Shown here: in pieces, positions 10,090 to 18,776 of the stretch
How positions within the stretch are numbered: position 1 is the stretch's first letter
Layout: each line of letters begins with the position of its first letter
Assembly: GCF_003205295.1 (NCBI RefSeq)
Contig: NZ_QJRP01000005.1
Location: 62,001 to 126,000 of the forward strand
DNA length: 64,000 nt
Origin: Pseudomonas mosselii
GTDB lineage: Bacteria > Pseudomonadota > Gammaproteobacteria > Pseudomonadales > Pseudomonadaceae
Direction of reading: 5' to 3'
Position numbers and translations under genes: made by a program
The notes under the pieces: generated by a model
Told to the model about the DNA's origin: nothing
Database searches by the model: none
What the model saw: the letters and a program-made list of their open reading frames with translations, nothing else

Positions 10090-10745
10090 GGTCAGGGTCG
10101 TCAGGGAGGCAGATGAGGTCGCGAATAGTAATGTTTCTCATCAATGACGGCAATCGGCCCAGCCCTAAGCCGACCAAGGGTGTTTTCCGGCGCCGGTAAC
10201 AAAAAATTTATGGCGGATTCGAAAAAAATGACGGGCGTACTGGCGTGGCCATAAATATGAACACCTGCCGGTTTTTTACCGATCCTCAGCCGACGCCGAC
10301 AAACGGCCGCCTGCGAGTAATTCGGCTCTTTCGCGGCGAAAGCCAGCCAACATGCAAAGAACCCAGCTATCAGCCGTTCGCGTCCAGATCGCCACCTATT
10401 CCACAATTTTTAACGCTTGTGGCCTTTTGCGGAACATCCACGCCACGCATCGGTCGGTTATTGCAGCGATGGGGCGTCGATACACGACCAACACCCCGGA
10501 CCTGCCTGTTGATCTTGCGGTTTTCACGCCCTAAAGTGCGCGCCGAACGTCCATGCTGGAAACGATCCATCCGGCTCAAGTACTGACGACGAGACAGCAA
10601 GGTCACCCGCCGCCCTTCCCTGGCACGGTTGACCTTTTTGCTTTCGGCGACATGCCTTGGGAAGTAGGCGAACCAAAGTGGGGATACGGAGGACGTTCAG
10701 TTTGCTGCCACTTATCTTTTCAGTTTGCCCATGGAGCCCTTGAGC
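10090..10745. other. Intergenic region between fecI-type gene and ornithine decarboxylase gene
   Basis: A 656-base gap between divergent genes. It holds a Fur-like box close to the sigma gene and a patch richer in A and T around 10195-10260. Short open frames exist on both strands, but none has a ribosome site together with recognisable protein character. Nothing else was identified. Confidence 0.6.
10126..10144 (-). promoter_or_regulatory. Candidate Fur box upstream of the fecI-type gene
   Basis: Read on the reverse strand the site is TTGATGAGAAACATTACTA; its core GATGAGAAACATTACT agrees at 12 of 16 positions with an AATGAGAATCATTATC-style Pseudomonas Fur box. It lies about 40 bases upstream of the sigma-factor start. 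Binding is inferred from sequence similarity only. Confidence 0.5.
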
Positions 10746-11909
10746 ATGTCGATCCAGGTCGAAGACTACTTTGCGCGTGACACCTTCCAGAAAATGAAGG
10801 CGTTCGCCGACAAGCAGGAAACCCCGTTCGTACTCATCGATACCCAGATGATCAGCCAGGCCTATGACGACCTGCGCGCCGGTTTCGAGTTCGCCAAGGT
10901 CTACTACGCGGTCAAGGCCAACCCGGCGGTCGAGATCATCGACCTGCTCAAGGAAAAAGGCTCGAGCTTCGACATCGCCTCGATCTACGAGCTGGACAAG
11001 GTGCTGGGCCGTGGCGTCAGCGCCGATCGCATCAGCTACGGCAACACCATCAAGAAGTCCAAGGACATCCGCTACTTCTTCGAGAAGGGCGTGCGCCTGT
11101 ACGCCACCGACTCCGAAGCGGACCTGCGCAACATTGCCAAGGCCGCGCCAGGCTCAAAGGTCTATGTGCGCATCCTCACCGAAGGCTCCACCACCGCCGA
11201 CTGGCCGCTGTCGCGCAAATTCGGCTGCCAGACCGACATGGCCATGGACTTGCTGATTCTCGCCCGCGACCTGGGCCTGGTGCCCTACGGCATCTCCTTC
11301 CACGTAGGCTCCCAGCAGCGCGACATCAGCGTGTGGGACGCGGCCATCGCCAAGGTCAAGGTGATCTTCGAACGCCTGAAGGAAGAAGACGGCATCGAAC
11401 TGAAGCTGATCAACATGGGTGGCGGCTTCCCGGCCAACTACATCACCCGCACCAACAGCCTCGAAACCTACGCCGAAGAGATCATCCGCTTCCTCAAGGA
11501 AGACTTCGGCGACGACCTGCCGGAAATCATCCTCGAGCCTGGCCGTTCGCTGATCGCCAACGCCGGCATCCTTGTCAGCGAAGTGGTGCTGGTGGCACGC
11601 AAGTCGCGCACCGCGGTCGAGCGCTGGATCTACACCGACGTGGGCAAGTTCTCCGGCCTGATCGAAACCATGGACGAGGCGATCAAGTTCCCGATCTGGA
11701 CCGAGAAGAAAGGCGAGACCGAGGAAGTGGTGATCGCCGGCCCCACCTGCGACAGCGCCGACATCATGTACGAGAACTACAAGTACGGCCTGCCGCTGAA
11801 CCTGGCCATCGGCGATCGCCTGTACTGGTTGTCCACCGGTGCCTACACCACGAGCTACAGCGCAGTGGAGTTCAACGGCTTCCCGCCGCTGAAGGCTTAC
11901 TACCTGTAA
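10746..11909 (+). CDS. speC: Ornithine decarboxylase
   Basis: A PLP-dependent enzyme converting L-ornithine to putrescine and CO2 in the cytoplasm. The 387-residue length equals that of Pseudomonas SpeC, of the eukaryote-like alanine-racemase-fold type. The PLP lysine is K57 in YYAVKANP; other marks are FHVGSQQ, MGGGFPANY, LEPGRSL and the catalytic cysteine in GPTCDSAD near residue 335. The ATG at 10746 was preferred over an in-frame ATG 21 bases upstream because GGAG lies seven bases before it and the product then begins MSIQVEDYF. A strong terminator follows directly. Confidence 0.95.
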   Translation: MSIQVEDYFARDTFQKMKAFADKQETPFVLIDTQMISQAYDDLRAGFEFAKVYYAVKANPAVEIIDLLKEKGSSFDIASIYELDKVLGRGVSADRISYGNTIKKSKDIRYFFEKGVRLYATDSEADLRNIAKAAPGSKVYVRILTEGSTTADWPLSRKFGCQTDMAMDLLILARDLGLVPYGISFHVGSQQRDISVWDAAIAKVKVIFERLKEEDGIELKLINMGGGFPANYITRTNSLETYAEEIIRFLKEDFGDDLPEIILEPGRSLIANAGILVSEVVLVARKSRTAVERWIYTDVGKFSGLIETMDEAIKFPIWTEKKGETEEVVIAGPTCDSADIMYENYKYGLPLNLAIGDRLYWLSTGAYTTSYSAVEFNGFPPLKAYYL

Positions 11910-11913
11910 GCAC

Positions 11914-11938
11914 AACGGGGCCGCAAGGCCCCGTTTTC
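11914..11938 (+). terminator. Rho-independent terminator after speC
   Basis: AACGGGGCC, loop GCAA, GGCCCCGTT followed by Ts: a nine-pair GC-rich stem with a GNRA tetraloop four bases after the speC stop codon. Confidence 0.9.
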
Positions 11939-11968
11939 ATTTGCCGGTCCAAACTGCCTCGCGTGCCC

Positions 11969-12010
11969 CTGTAGGAGCGCCCTTTCGCGACACAAGGCCG
12001 CTCCTACAGG
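11969..12010. repeat. Short inverted REP pair
   Basis: CCTGTAGGAGCG and CCGCTCCTACAGG face each other around TTTCGCGACACAAGG. It is compact, the two arms sharing one loop, and sits between the convergent speC and Sel1 genes. Confidence 0.8.
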
Positions 12011-12023
12011 TGTGGCGCTAGCC

Positions 12024-12773
12024 TTAGAATCCGCGCTGCTCAATCTCCTCGGCATAGCGCGCCGCATGGACCATCAGCGCCGGCCCCGCCCCCTGCAACG
12101 TCACCAGCGCACTGCGCAGGAAATTCAGGTTGCCCTCGACCCTGGCCCGCTCCAGCCAAGGCCCGGCCTCGCCGATCTCCCCGCGCTCGACCAGCACCAG
12201 CGCCAGGCTGAACATTCCGCGAAAATCCCCCGCCTCGGCCGAACGCCGATACCAGCGCACCGCCCGGGCAGGGCTCGGTGCAGTGGCAATGCCCTGCTCC
12301 AGGTAGCGCCCATACAGGTTCATCGACTTGGCATGCCCCAGCTGCGCCGCTTTCTCGTAGCACATCAACGCCTGGGCCTGATCGGCCGGCACCCCACGCC
12401 CGGTGGCCAGCAGGTTGGCCAGGTTGTACATCCCCCAATCCAGGCCGGCGTCGGCCGCACGGGCATAGTGAATGGCCGCTTGCGCAAGATCCACCTCGCC
12501 ACCCCAGCCGTGCTCCAGGCACCGTCCGAGCATGTTGTGGGCCATGGCGCTGCCGCCCTGGGCGGCAATGCCGAACCAACGACGGGCCACGCCGGCATCC
12601 TCTTCGATACCGCGCCCATCGAGCAGGATCTGCCCAAGCAGCAACTGCGCCTCGACCACCCCCTGCCCCGCCGCCGCCAGGATCGCCTGGGCGGCCTGGC
12701 CCGGACTGTGCTCGAGCATCGCCTGCAACCCGGCCACATCCACCACATCCTCACGTCGTAACTGATAGGACAC
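12024..12773 (-). CDS. Sel1/TPR-like repeat protein of the piu locus
   Basis: A 249-residue protein made of Sel1-like helical repeats; repeat starts show as AARRWFGIAA-type and ALMCYEKAAQLGHAKSMNLYGRYLEQG segments, with A/G-rich helices at about 36-residue spacing. No signal peptide is seen, so it is probably cytoplasmic and acts through protein contacts. Its ATG lies three bases after the piuC stop, so the two are co-transcribed. The P. aeruginosa counterpart sits beside piuC in the same way (from memory). Molecular role unknown. Confidence 0.85.
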   Translation of the reverse strand: MSYQLRREDVVDVAGLQAMLEHSPGQAAQAILAAAGQGVVEAQLLLGQILLDGRGIEEDAGVARRWFGIAAQGGSAMAHNMLGRCLEHGWGGEVDLAQAAIHYARAADAGLDWGMYNLANLLATGRGVPADQAQALMCYEKAAQLGHAKSMNLYGRYLEQGIATAPSPARAVRWYRRSAEAGDFRGMFSLALVLVERGEIGEAGPWLERARVEGNLNFLRSALVTLQGAGPALMVHAARYAEEIEQRGF

Positions 12774-12776
12774 GGC

Positions 12777-13457
12777 TCAGACCTCGGCCCAGCGGCGCAG
12801 CAGGTTGTGATAGGTGCCGGTCAGCTGCAGCAGCGACGGATGCTCGGGCACATCGGCGGTGAGCTGGCGGACCGCATTGTCCATCTCGAACAGCAAGGTG
12901 CGCTGGCTGTCCTCGCGCACCAGGCTCTGGGTCCAGAAGAACGCCGCATAGCGCGCCCCGCGGGTGACCGGGTTGACCTTGTGCAGGCTGGTGCCGGGGT
13001 ACAGCACCATGTCGCCGGCGGCCAGCTTGACCTCGCGCACGCCATAGGTGTCCTGGATCACCAGCTCGCCACCGTCGTAGCTGTCCGGGTCGCTGAGGAA
13101 CAGCGTCGAGGACAGGTCGGTGCGCACCCGCTCCGGGCTGCCCTTGGGCTGGCGTAGGGCGTTGTCGATGTGGAAGTCGAAATTGCCCCCTTCGCGGTAG
13201 CAGTTGATCAGCGGCGGGAACACCTTGTGCGGCAGCGCCGCCGACATGAACAACGGGTTGCGCCACAGCCGCTCGATCAGCGCGCCGCCGATTTCCTTGG
13301 CCAGCGCATGGCCCTCGGGCAACTGCAGGTTGTGCTTGGCCTTGGCCGACTGGTACCCCGCGGTGATCTTGCCGTCGGCCCAGTCGGCCTGTTCCAGGGC
13401 CTCGCGAATGCGCGAGATCTCGTCGGCGTCGAACAGCCCGGGAATATGAAGCAGCAT
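12777..13457 (-). CDS. piuC: Fe(II)/2-oxoglutarate-dependent PKHD-type hydroxylase PiuC
   Basis: The 226-residue product is a PiuC/YbiX-family dioxygenase linked to iron uptake. The iron triad is visible as H96 and D98 in NFDFHIDNA and H159 in GTSLHKVNP, with R169 placed to bind 2-oxoglutarate, the same numbering as in YbiX. The true substrate of these enzymes is not settled; action on a siderophore or on the uptake machinery has been suggested. The gene is divergent from piuA, with Fur-like boxes on both sides of the shared control region, and is followed at once by the Sel1 gene. Confidence 0.93.
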   Translation of the reverse strand: MLLHIPGLFDADEISRIREALEQADWADGKITAGYQSAKAKHNLQLPEGHALAKEIGGALIERLWRNPLFMSAALPHKVFPPLINCYREGGNFDFHIDNALRQPKGSPERVRTDLSSTLFLSDPDSYDGGELVIQDTYGVREVKLAAGDMVLYPGTSLHKVNPVTRGARYAAFFWTQSLVREDSQRTLLFEMDNAVRQLTADVPEHPSLLQLTGTYHNLLRRWAEV

Positions 13458-13493
13458 GGCGGCGGCACCAGGTATGACTGAAGGGACGCCAAT

Positions 13494-13509
13494 GATATTG
13501 ATTCCCTTT
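13494..13509 (-). promoter_or_regulatory. Candidate Fur box upstream of piuC
   Basis: On the reverse strand the site reads AAAGGGAATCAATATC, matching 13 of 16 positions of an AATGAGAATCATTATC-style Pseudomonas Fur core. It lies about 37 bases upstream of the piuC start. Confidence 0.5.
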
Positions 13510-13553
13510 TACCTACCACAAGCCCCTTTCTGCATGGCACGACGGATGAGACC

Positions 13554-13606
13554 GTAAAAACCGTAAGGCGAAATTGTAAAGAATGTAAATTTATGGCGAA
13601 TGTAAA
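13554..13606 (+). promoter_or_regulatory. GTAAA repeat array, candidate response-regulator binding site
   Basis: GTAAA occurs at 13554, 13576, 13585 and 13602, with GTAAG at 13563. The spacings are 9, 13, 9 and 17 bases, so two pairs are separated by exactly 9 (start to start). Inverted TTAC copies follow at 13624 and 13634. GTAAA pairs are typical of CpxR-like response regulators. In P. aeruginosa the related pirA and pfeA receptor genes answer to two-component systems, so a similar input here is plausible but unproven. Confidence 0.4.
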
Positions 13607-13645
13607 CGCTTCTCAATTGTTCGTTACAATCACTTACATTATGCT
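13602..13645 (+). promoter_or_regulatory. piuA promoter with overlapping Fur-like box
   Basis: The -35 TTGTTC (13617-13622) is separated by 17 bases from the -10 TATGCT (13640-13645). A Fur-like core lies at 13602-13617; on the reverse strand it reads ATTGAGAAGCGTTTAC (11 of 16 to the Pseudomonas core). It abuts the -35, where bound Fur would block polymerase. The start codon is 36 bases beyond the -10. Confidence 0.5.
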
Positions 13646-13680
13646 CCGCGGCCTTCATACCTTGGGGAAGGTCTACAACA

Positions 13681-15960
13681 ATGCGTCACGTGCCATCTGC
13701 TGTGAGTTCACCACGTCTGCTCGCCTCCGCTATCGGCATGGCGATCACCGCCACCTCGGCCTATGCCGCTGACCCGGCCGCCAGCAACGCCATCACCCTC
13801 GACGCCACCCGCGTCAATGGCAAGGCCGAACAGGCAAGCACCGAGTACAAGGTCGACAAGGCCTCGTCGCAGAAGTACACCGCGCCGTTGGTGGACACCC
13901 CACGGTCGGTCACGGTGATTCCACAGCAGGTGATCAAGGACACCAACGCCATGTCCCTGCAGGATGCCCTGCGCACCGTGCCGGGTATCACCTTCGGCGC
14001 TGGCGAAGGTGGCAACCCGCAAGGCGACCGCCCCTTCATCCGTGGCTTCGATGCCCAGGGCGACACCTACCTGGACGGCGTGCGCGATACCGGCGCGCAG
14101 ACCCGGGAAATCTTCGCCATCGAGTCTGTCGAAGTGGCCAAGGGGCCGAACTCGGCGGTCGGTGGCCGTGGCGCCGCTGGCGGCACCATCAACCTGGTGA
14201 GCAAGCGCGCACACCTGGGCAACTCGCTGGACGGCGCCTGGACCTGGGGCAGCGACCAAACCCAACGCTACACCTTCGATGGCAACTACCAGTTCAGCGA
14301 CAGCGTCGCCGGGCGCCTGAACCTGATGACCCACGAGAGCAACGTCGCCGGTCGCGACAAGGTCAACTACGACCGCTGGGGCATCGCCCCCTCGCTGGCC
14401 TTCGGCCTGGGCACGCCGACCCGCGTCAACCTCGACTACTACCACCTGGAAAGCGATGACCTGCCGGACTCCGGCATCCCCTACAGTGTGCCCCGTGCAG
14501 GCAGCACCGCACGGACATCGGCGCATCCGGACAAGCCGGTCGACGGTGGCGACAGCGACAACTTCTACGGCTTGACCGGACGCGACTTCCGCAAGACCCG
14601 TGTCGATATCGCGACCTTCGCCATCGAGCACGACCTGACCGACACGCTGACCATCAAGAACACCCTGCGCCACGGCAACAGCATGCAGGACTACGTGCTG
14701 ACCCAGCCCGACGACAGCGCCGGCAACGTCAACAACAACGGCGTCTGGCGTCGCGCCAACACCCGTGTGGGCAACACCGCCACCACCACCAACCAGACCG
14801 ACCTGTTCGGCGAGTTCTACCTGGGCGGCCTGAAGAACAGCTTCTCCACCGGCGTCGAGTTCACCAAGGAAGAGTCCGACCGCCAGAGCTACACCGTCAC
14901 CCCCAACAGCAAGCTCACCTGTACCGGCCCGGGCAGCGGCGGCAGCTGCACCTCGCTGGACAACCCGAACCCGGACGACAACTGGGTCGGCACCGTCGCG
15001 CGCAACTACGCCGGCACCAGGACCAACAGCAAGACTCGCGCGCTCTATGTGTTCGACACCTTGGAACTGACCCCGCAATGGCTGCTGAACATGGGTCTGC
15101 GCTATGACCACTTCGACACCGATTACCGTGGCTACAACGCCGACGGCAGCACCGCAGTGAGCAGCAAGGGCGTACCCGCCAAAGGCTCGGACACCAGCGA
15201 GTTCATCACCGGCCAGCTGGGCCTGGTGTGGAAACCGGCGGACAACGGCAGCATCTACGTGTCCTACGCCACCTCCGCCACGCCGCCTGGCGCCATGCTC
15301 GGCGAGGGCACCGAAGGCAATCCGCTGGGCAACACCACCGACCGTTCCGGCAACCTGCTGGGCAGTGACATGGAGCCGGAAGAAACCACCAACTACGAGA
15401 TCGGCACCAAGTGGGACCTGCTCGACCAGCGCCTGTCCCTGGCTGCGGCGCTGTTCCGCACCGAGAAGGAAAACGCCCGGGTCCAGGTCAACACCAACAC
15501 CTACGAGAACGTCGGTGAAACCCGCGTGCAAGGCATCGAACTGTCGGCCAGCGGCAAACTGACCGACAAGTGGCAGGTGTTCGCCGGCTACACCTACATG
15601 CAGGCCCGCCAGATCGACGGTGGCCCGCTGGGCAAGGCGAACGACGGCAACCAGTTGCCCAACACGCCGAACAACAGCGCCAGCCTTTGGACCACCTACC
15701 AGTTGACGCCGAAGCTGACCATCGGTGGCGGCGCCTTCTATGTGGATGACGTCTACGGCAGCGTGGCCAACACCACCATGGTCGACAGCTACGTACGCTA
15801 CGACGCCATGGCCGCCTACAAGCTGACCAAGAACATCGACCTGCAGCTGAACGTGCAGAACCTCACCAACGAGGTCTACTACGACAAGGCGTACTCCACC
15901 CACTTCGCCAACCAGGCGGCAGGGCGCACGGCGTTGCTGACCACCAGCGTGCACTTCTAA
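13681..15960 (+). CDS. piuA: TonB-dependent catecholate siderophore receptor PiuA
   Basis: An outer-membrane receptor of the Fiu/PiuA family. The 759-residue precursor has a signal peptide ending near residue 29 (TATSAYA), a plug with VDTPRSVTVIPQQVIKD and MSLQDALRTVPGITFGAGEGG (about residues 65-108), a 22-strand barrel and a terminal HF. There is no STN domain, so regulation is not by surface signalling. An extracellular loop near residues 415-430 contains two cysteines (LTCTGPG, GSCTS) that could form a disulfide. In P. aeruginosa PiuA imports catechol-type siderophores and siderophore-antibiotic conjugates. Placement beside piuC supports the name. Confidence 0.93.
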   Translation: MRHVPSAVSSPRLLASAIGMAITATSAYAADPAASNAITLDATRVNGKAEQASTEYKVDKASSQKYTAPLVDTPRSVTVIPQQVIKDTNAMSLQDALRTVPGITFGAGEGGNPQGDRPFIRGFDAQGDTYLDGVRDTGAQTREIFAIESVEVAKGPNSAVGGRGAAGGTINLVSKRAHLGNSLDGAWTWGSDQTQRYTFDGNYQFSDSVAGRLNLMTHESNVAGRDKVNYDRWGIAPSLAFGLGTPTRVNLDYYHLESDDLPDSGIPYSVPRAGSTARTSAHPDKPVDGGDSDNFYGLTGRDFRKTRVDIATFAIEHDLTDTLTIKNTLRHGNSMQDYVLTQPDDSAGNVNNNGVWRRANTRVGNTATTTNQTDLFGEFYLGGLKNSFSTGVEFTKEESDRQSYTVTPNSKLTCTGPGSGGSCTSLDNPNPDDNWVGTVARNYAGTRTNSKTRALYVFDTLELTPQWLLNMGLRYDHFDTDYRGYNADGSTAVSSKGVPAKGSDTSEFITGQLGLVWKPADNGSIYVSYATSATPPGAMLGEGTEGNPLGNTTDRSGNLLGSDMEPEETTNYEIGTKWDLLDQRLSLAAALFRTEKENARVQVNTNTYENVGETRVQGIELSASGKLTDKWQVFAGYTYMQARQIDGGPLGKANDGNQLPNTPNNSASLWTTYQLTPKLTIGGGAFYVDDVYGSVANTTMVDSYVRYDAMAAYKLTKNIDLQLNVQNLTNEVYYDKAYSTHFANQAAGRTALLTTSVHF

Positions 15961-15975
15961 ACAGCCGCACCCCAG

Positions 15976-16005
15976 GCCCCGTTCATTCGCTTGAACGGGG
16001 CTTTT
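15976..16005 (+). terminator. Rho-independent terminator after piuA
   Basis: GCCCCGTTCA, loop TTCGCT, TGAACGGGGC then TTTT: a perfect ten-pair stem 15 bases past the piuA stop. The reductase gene begins about 60 bases later, so it may need read-through or its own promoter. Confidence 0.9.
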
Positions 16006-16063
16006 GCGTATCAAGGCATAATGCACGCCGCGCAGTTCCTGGCGGCAATACAAGGTGATCGAT

Positions 16064-18619
16064 GTGGTGAAGAAGACGCTGTTCCAATTGCACTGGTTCT
16101 TTGGCATCACCGCCGGCCTGGTGCTGGCGCTGATGGGCGTGACCGGCGCGATCTGGTCGTTCCAGGAAGAACTGCTGCGCGCGTTCAACGCCGAGGTGCT
16201 CAAGGTCGAGGTACGCCAGGAAGGCGTGCTGCCGCCGGCCGAGCTGGTGCGCCGGGTCGAGGCCGCGCAAGGCGACAAGGTCTCCATGCTCTGGGTCGAT
16301 ACCCTTGAAGGCAACGCCGCACGGATCTTCTTCACCCCCGCCCCTGGGGAGCGACGCGGTGCGCTGCGCTACGCCGATCCGTACACCGGCGAGCTCAAGG
16401 GTGACGTCGCCGGCCTGGGCTTCTTCAACCTCATGCTCAACCTGCACCGGTTCCTGGCCATGGGCGACACAGGCCGGCAGATCACCGGCGCCTGCACCCT
16501 GATGCTGATCTTCTTCTGCCTGTCCGGGCTGTACCTGCGCTGGCCGCGCAAGGCACTGAACTGGCGGACCTGGCTGACGCTGGACTGGGCGAAGAAAGGC
16601 CGCGCCTTCAACTGGGACCTGCACGCGGTGTTCGGCACCTGGTGCCTGCTGTTCTACCTGCTGTTCGCCCTGACCGGGCTGTTCTGGTCCTACGAGTGGT
16701 ACCGCGAAGGCCTCAATCGCCTGCTGGCCGACCAGCCAGCGGCCGGCGAGCAGAAGCGTGGCGAAGGCAGCGGCGGTCGCCATGGCCCGCCCAAGGTAGA
16801 CAAGAACGCCCCGCCTCTTGTTGTCGATTACGATGCCATCTGGACCAACCTCAAGGCCGCCGCAGGCCCCGGCCTTTCCACCTACAACCTGCGTCTGCCG
16901 CCGACCGGCGGGCAACCGGCGACCCTGTTCTACCTGCTGCAGGGCGCCGACCACGAGCGCGCCCTGAACACCCTCACCCTCGACCCGGCCACCGGCCAGG
17001 TCAAACGTCACGAGCGCTATACCGACAAGTCGTTCAAGGCCCAGTTGCTGCAGAGCGTCTACGCCCTGCACGTGGGCAGCTACTTCGGCCTGCCGGGGCG
17101 AATCATCGTCACCCTCGCCAGCCTGACCATGCCGCTGTTCTTCGTCACCGGCTGGCTGCTGTACCTCGACCGCCGGCGCAAGAAGCGCCAGGTGCGCGCC
17201 GCCCGTGGCGCGGTGGCCCCTCAGGCGAATGACGGCGACCGCTGGCTGATCGGGTTTGCCAGCCAGAGCGGCTTTGCCGAGCAGTTGGCCTGGCAAAGCG
17301 CCGGCCAGCTGCAAGCCGCCGGCTTGCCGGTGCAGGTACGCCCGCTGGCCGAACTGGGCGAGACCGAATTGCGCCAGGCCAACCGCGCGCTGTTCGTGGT
17401 CAGCACCTTCGGCGACGGCGAGGCCCCGGACAGCGCCCGAGGCTTCGAGCGCAAGGTACTCGGCCAAGCCTGGCCGCTGGACCACCTGGACTACGCCCTG
17501 CTGGCCCTGGGCGACCGCCAGTACCCGCACTTCTGCGGCTTCGCCCGCCGGCTCCAGGCCTGGCTCGGCGAACGCGGCGCCAGCTGCGCCTTCAGCCCGG
17601 TGGAGGTGGACAACGCCGACCCCGCCGCCCTGCAGCTGTGGCAACAGGAACTGACGCAACTGACCGGCGCCCGCCCGGTCGCCGCCTGGCAGCCGCCAAG
17701 CTTTGGCAACTGGCGCCTTTCCCGCCGCGAAAGGATCAACCCCGGCAGCCAGGGGGCGCCGGTGTACCTGCTGGGCCTGCAGGCGGAAGCACCCGCGACC
17801 TGGGAAGCCGGCGACCTGATCGAGATCCTGCCGCGCAACGGTCAGTCTCGTGTCGATGCCTTCCTTGCTGGCCTGGGCCTCGACCCAGGCGGCCCGGTGC
17901 AGCTCGACGGCCTGCAGGAAACCCTGGCGCAGGCCTTGGCCAACCGCCAGTTGCCGGTCAGCCGCGAACACCTGATCGGCCTGCATGCCCAGGCACTGGT
18001 CGATGCCCTGATCCCGCTCACCGCCCGCGAATACTCGATTGCCTCCATCGCCAGCGATGGCGTACTGGAGCTGATCGTGCGCCAGGAACGCCACGCCGAT
18101 GGCAACCTGGGCCTGGGCTCCGGCTGGCTGACCGAGTACCTGCCGCTGGAAGGCAGCGTCAGCGCGCGCCTGCGTCGCAACAGCGGTTTGCACCTGCCTG
18201 TCGAATCGGCGCCCATGGTGCTGATCGGCAATGGCACCGGCCTGGCCGGTCTGCGCAGCTTGCTCAAGGCCCGTATTGCCGGGGGCGAACAACGCAACTG
18301 GCTACTGTTCGGTGAACGCAACCGGGCACACGACCTGCTGTGCGGCGAAGAGCTGCAGGGCTGGGTGGAAAGCGGCGATCTGCAACGGCTGGACCTGGCG
18401 TTCTCGCGGGACCAGGCTGAGAAGATCTATGTGCAGGACGTGCTGTTGCAGCAGGCCGCCGAGTTCAAACGCTGGGTCGATGACGGCGCTTGCGTGTACG
18501 TCTGCGGCAGCCTGCAAGGGATGGCGGCCGGGGTGGATGCGGCGTTGCAGGGGATGCTGGGCGAGGCCGCAGTACAGCAGTTGATCGAGGATGGGCGGTA
18601 TCGGCGGGATGTGTACTGA
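16064..18619 (+). CDS. PepSY transmembrane, flavodoxin and FNR fusion reductase of the piu locus
   Basis: An 851-residue inner-membrane flavoprotein. The N-terminal half is a PepSY_TM module with four or so membrane spans (first at about residues 10-35, others near 140-170, 195-215 and 345-370). A flavodoxin domain begins at [13 protein letters not shown] near residue 395. The rest is a sulfite-reductase-like FAD/NADPH module with REYSIAS (FAD) near 655 and [10 protein letters not shown] (nucleotide) near 720. It probably passes NADPH electrons to ferric complexes. A GTG at 16064 suits the AAGG at 16052-16055; a GTG at 16055 gives three more residues. Confidence 0.85.
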   Translation: MVKKTLFQLHWFFGITAGLVLALMGVTGAIWSFQEELLRAFNAEVLKVEVRQEGVLPPAELVRRVEAAQGDKVSMLWVDTLEGNAARIFFTPAPGERRGALRYADPYTGELKGDVAGLGFFNLMLNLHRFLAMGDTGRQITGACTLMLIFFCLSGLYLRWPRKALNWRTWLTLDWAKKGRAFNWDLHAVFGTWCLLFYLLFALTGLFWSYEWYREGLNRLLADQPAAGEQKRGEGSGGRHGPPKVDKNAPPLVVDYDAIWTNLKAAAGPGLSTYNLRLPPTGGQPATLFYLLQGADHERALNTLTLDPATGQVKRHERYTDKSFKAQLLQSVYALHVGSYFGLPGRIIVTLASLTMPLFFVTGWLLYLDRRRKKRQVRAARGAVAPQANDGDRWLIGFASQSGFAEQLAWQSAGQLQAAGLPVQVRPLAELGETELRQANRALFVVSTFGDGEAPDSARGFERKVLGQAWPLDHLDYALLALGDRQYPHFCGFARRLQAWLGERGASCAFSPVEVDNADPAALQLWQQELTQLTGARPVAAWQPPSFGNWRLSRRERINPGSQGAPVYLLGLQAEAPATWEAGDLIEILPRNGQSRVDAFLAGLGLDPGGPVQLDGLQETLAQALANRQLPVSREHLIGLHAQALVDALIPLTAREYSIASIASDGVLELIVRQERHADGNLGLGSGWLTEYLPLEGSVSARLRRNSGLHLPVESAPMVLIGNGTGLAGLRSLLKARIAGGEQRNWLLFGERNRAHDLLCGEELQGWVESGDLQRLDLAFSRDQAEKIYVQDVLLQQAAEFKRWVDDGACVYVCGSLQGMAAGVDAALQGMLGEAAVQQLIEDGRYRRDVY

Positions 18620-18645
18620 ATCACACCCGAGCTGAGGACTTAGCC

Positions 18646-18762
18646 CCTGTGGGAGCGGCCTTGCGTCGCGATGGGCTGCCAAGCAGCCCCAGGATATTGA
18701 AATCACTCAAAGTTGCTGGGGCCGCTATTCGGCCCATCGCGACGCAAGGCCGCTCCCACAGA
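18646..18762. repeat. Inverted REP pair between reductase and omega-amidase genes
   Basis: CCTGTGGGAGCGGCCTTGCG begins at 18646 and the mirror CGACGCAAGGCCGCTCCCAC lies at 18740-18759. The units are joined by extra complementary GGGCTGC/GCAGCCC-type segments, so the whole can fold as a long interrupted hairpin between convergent genes. Confidence 0.85.
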
Positions 18763-18776
18763 GAGCCGGTGGCGTC

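Larger units (their letters stand above)
13458..13680. other. Shared piuC-piuA control region
   Basis: A 223-base AT-rich divergent region. It holds a Fur-like box near piuC, another overlapping the -35 of a good piuA promoter, and a cluster of GTAAA/TTTAC-type pentamers between them. No coding potential is seen. Confidence 0.75.

Noticed and set aside
10245..10586. Forward 113-codon frame in the fecI-speC gap
   Set aside because: No ribosome site, basic low-information composition, no recognisable family; overlaps other equally poor frames.
13708..16335. An 875-codon reverse frame over piuA
   Set aside because: Same GC-bias artefact; piuA and its terminator on the forward strand are clear.
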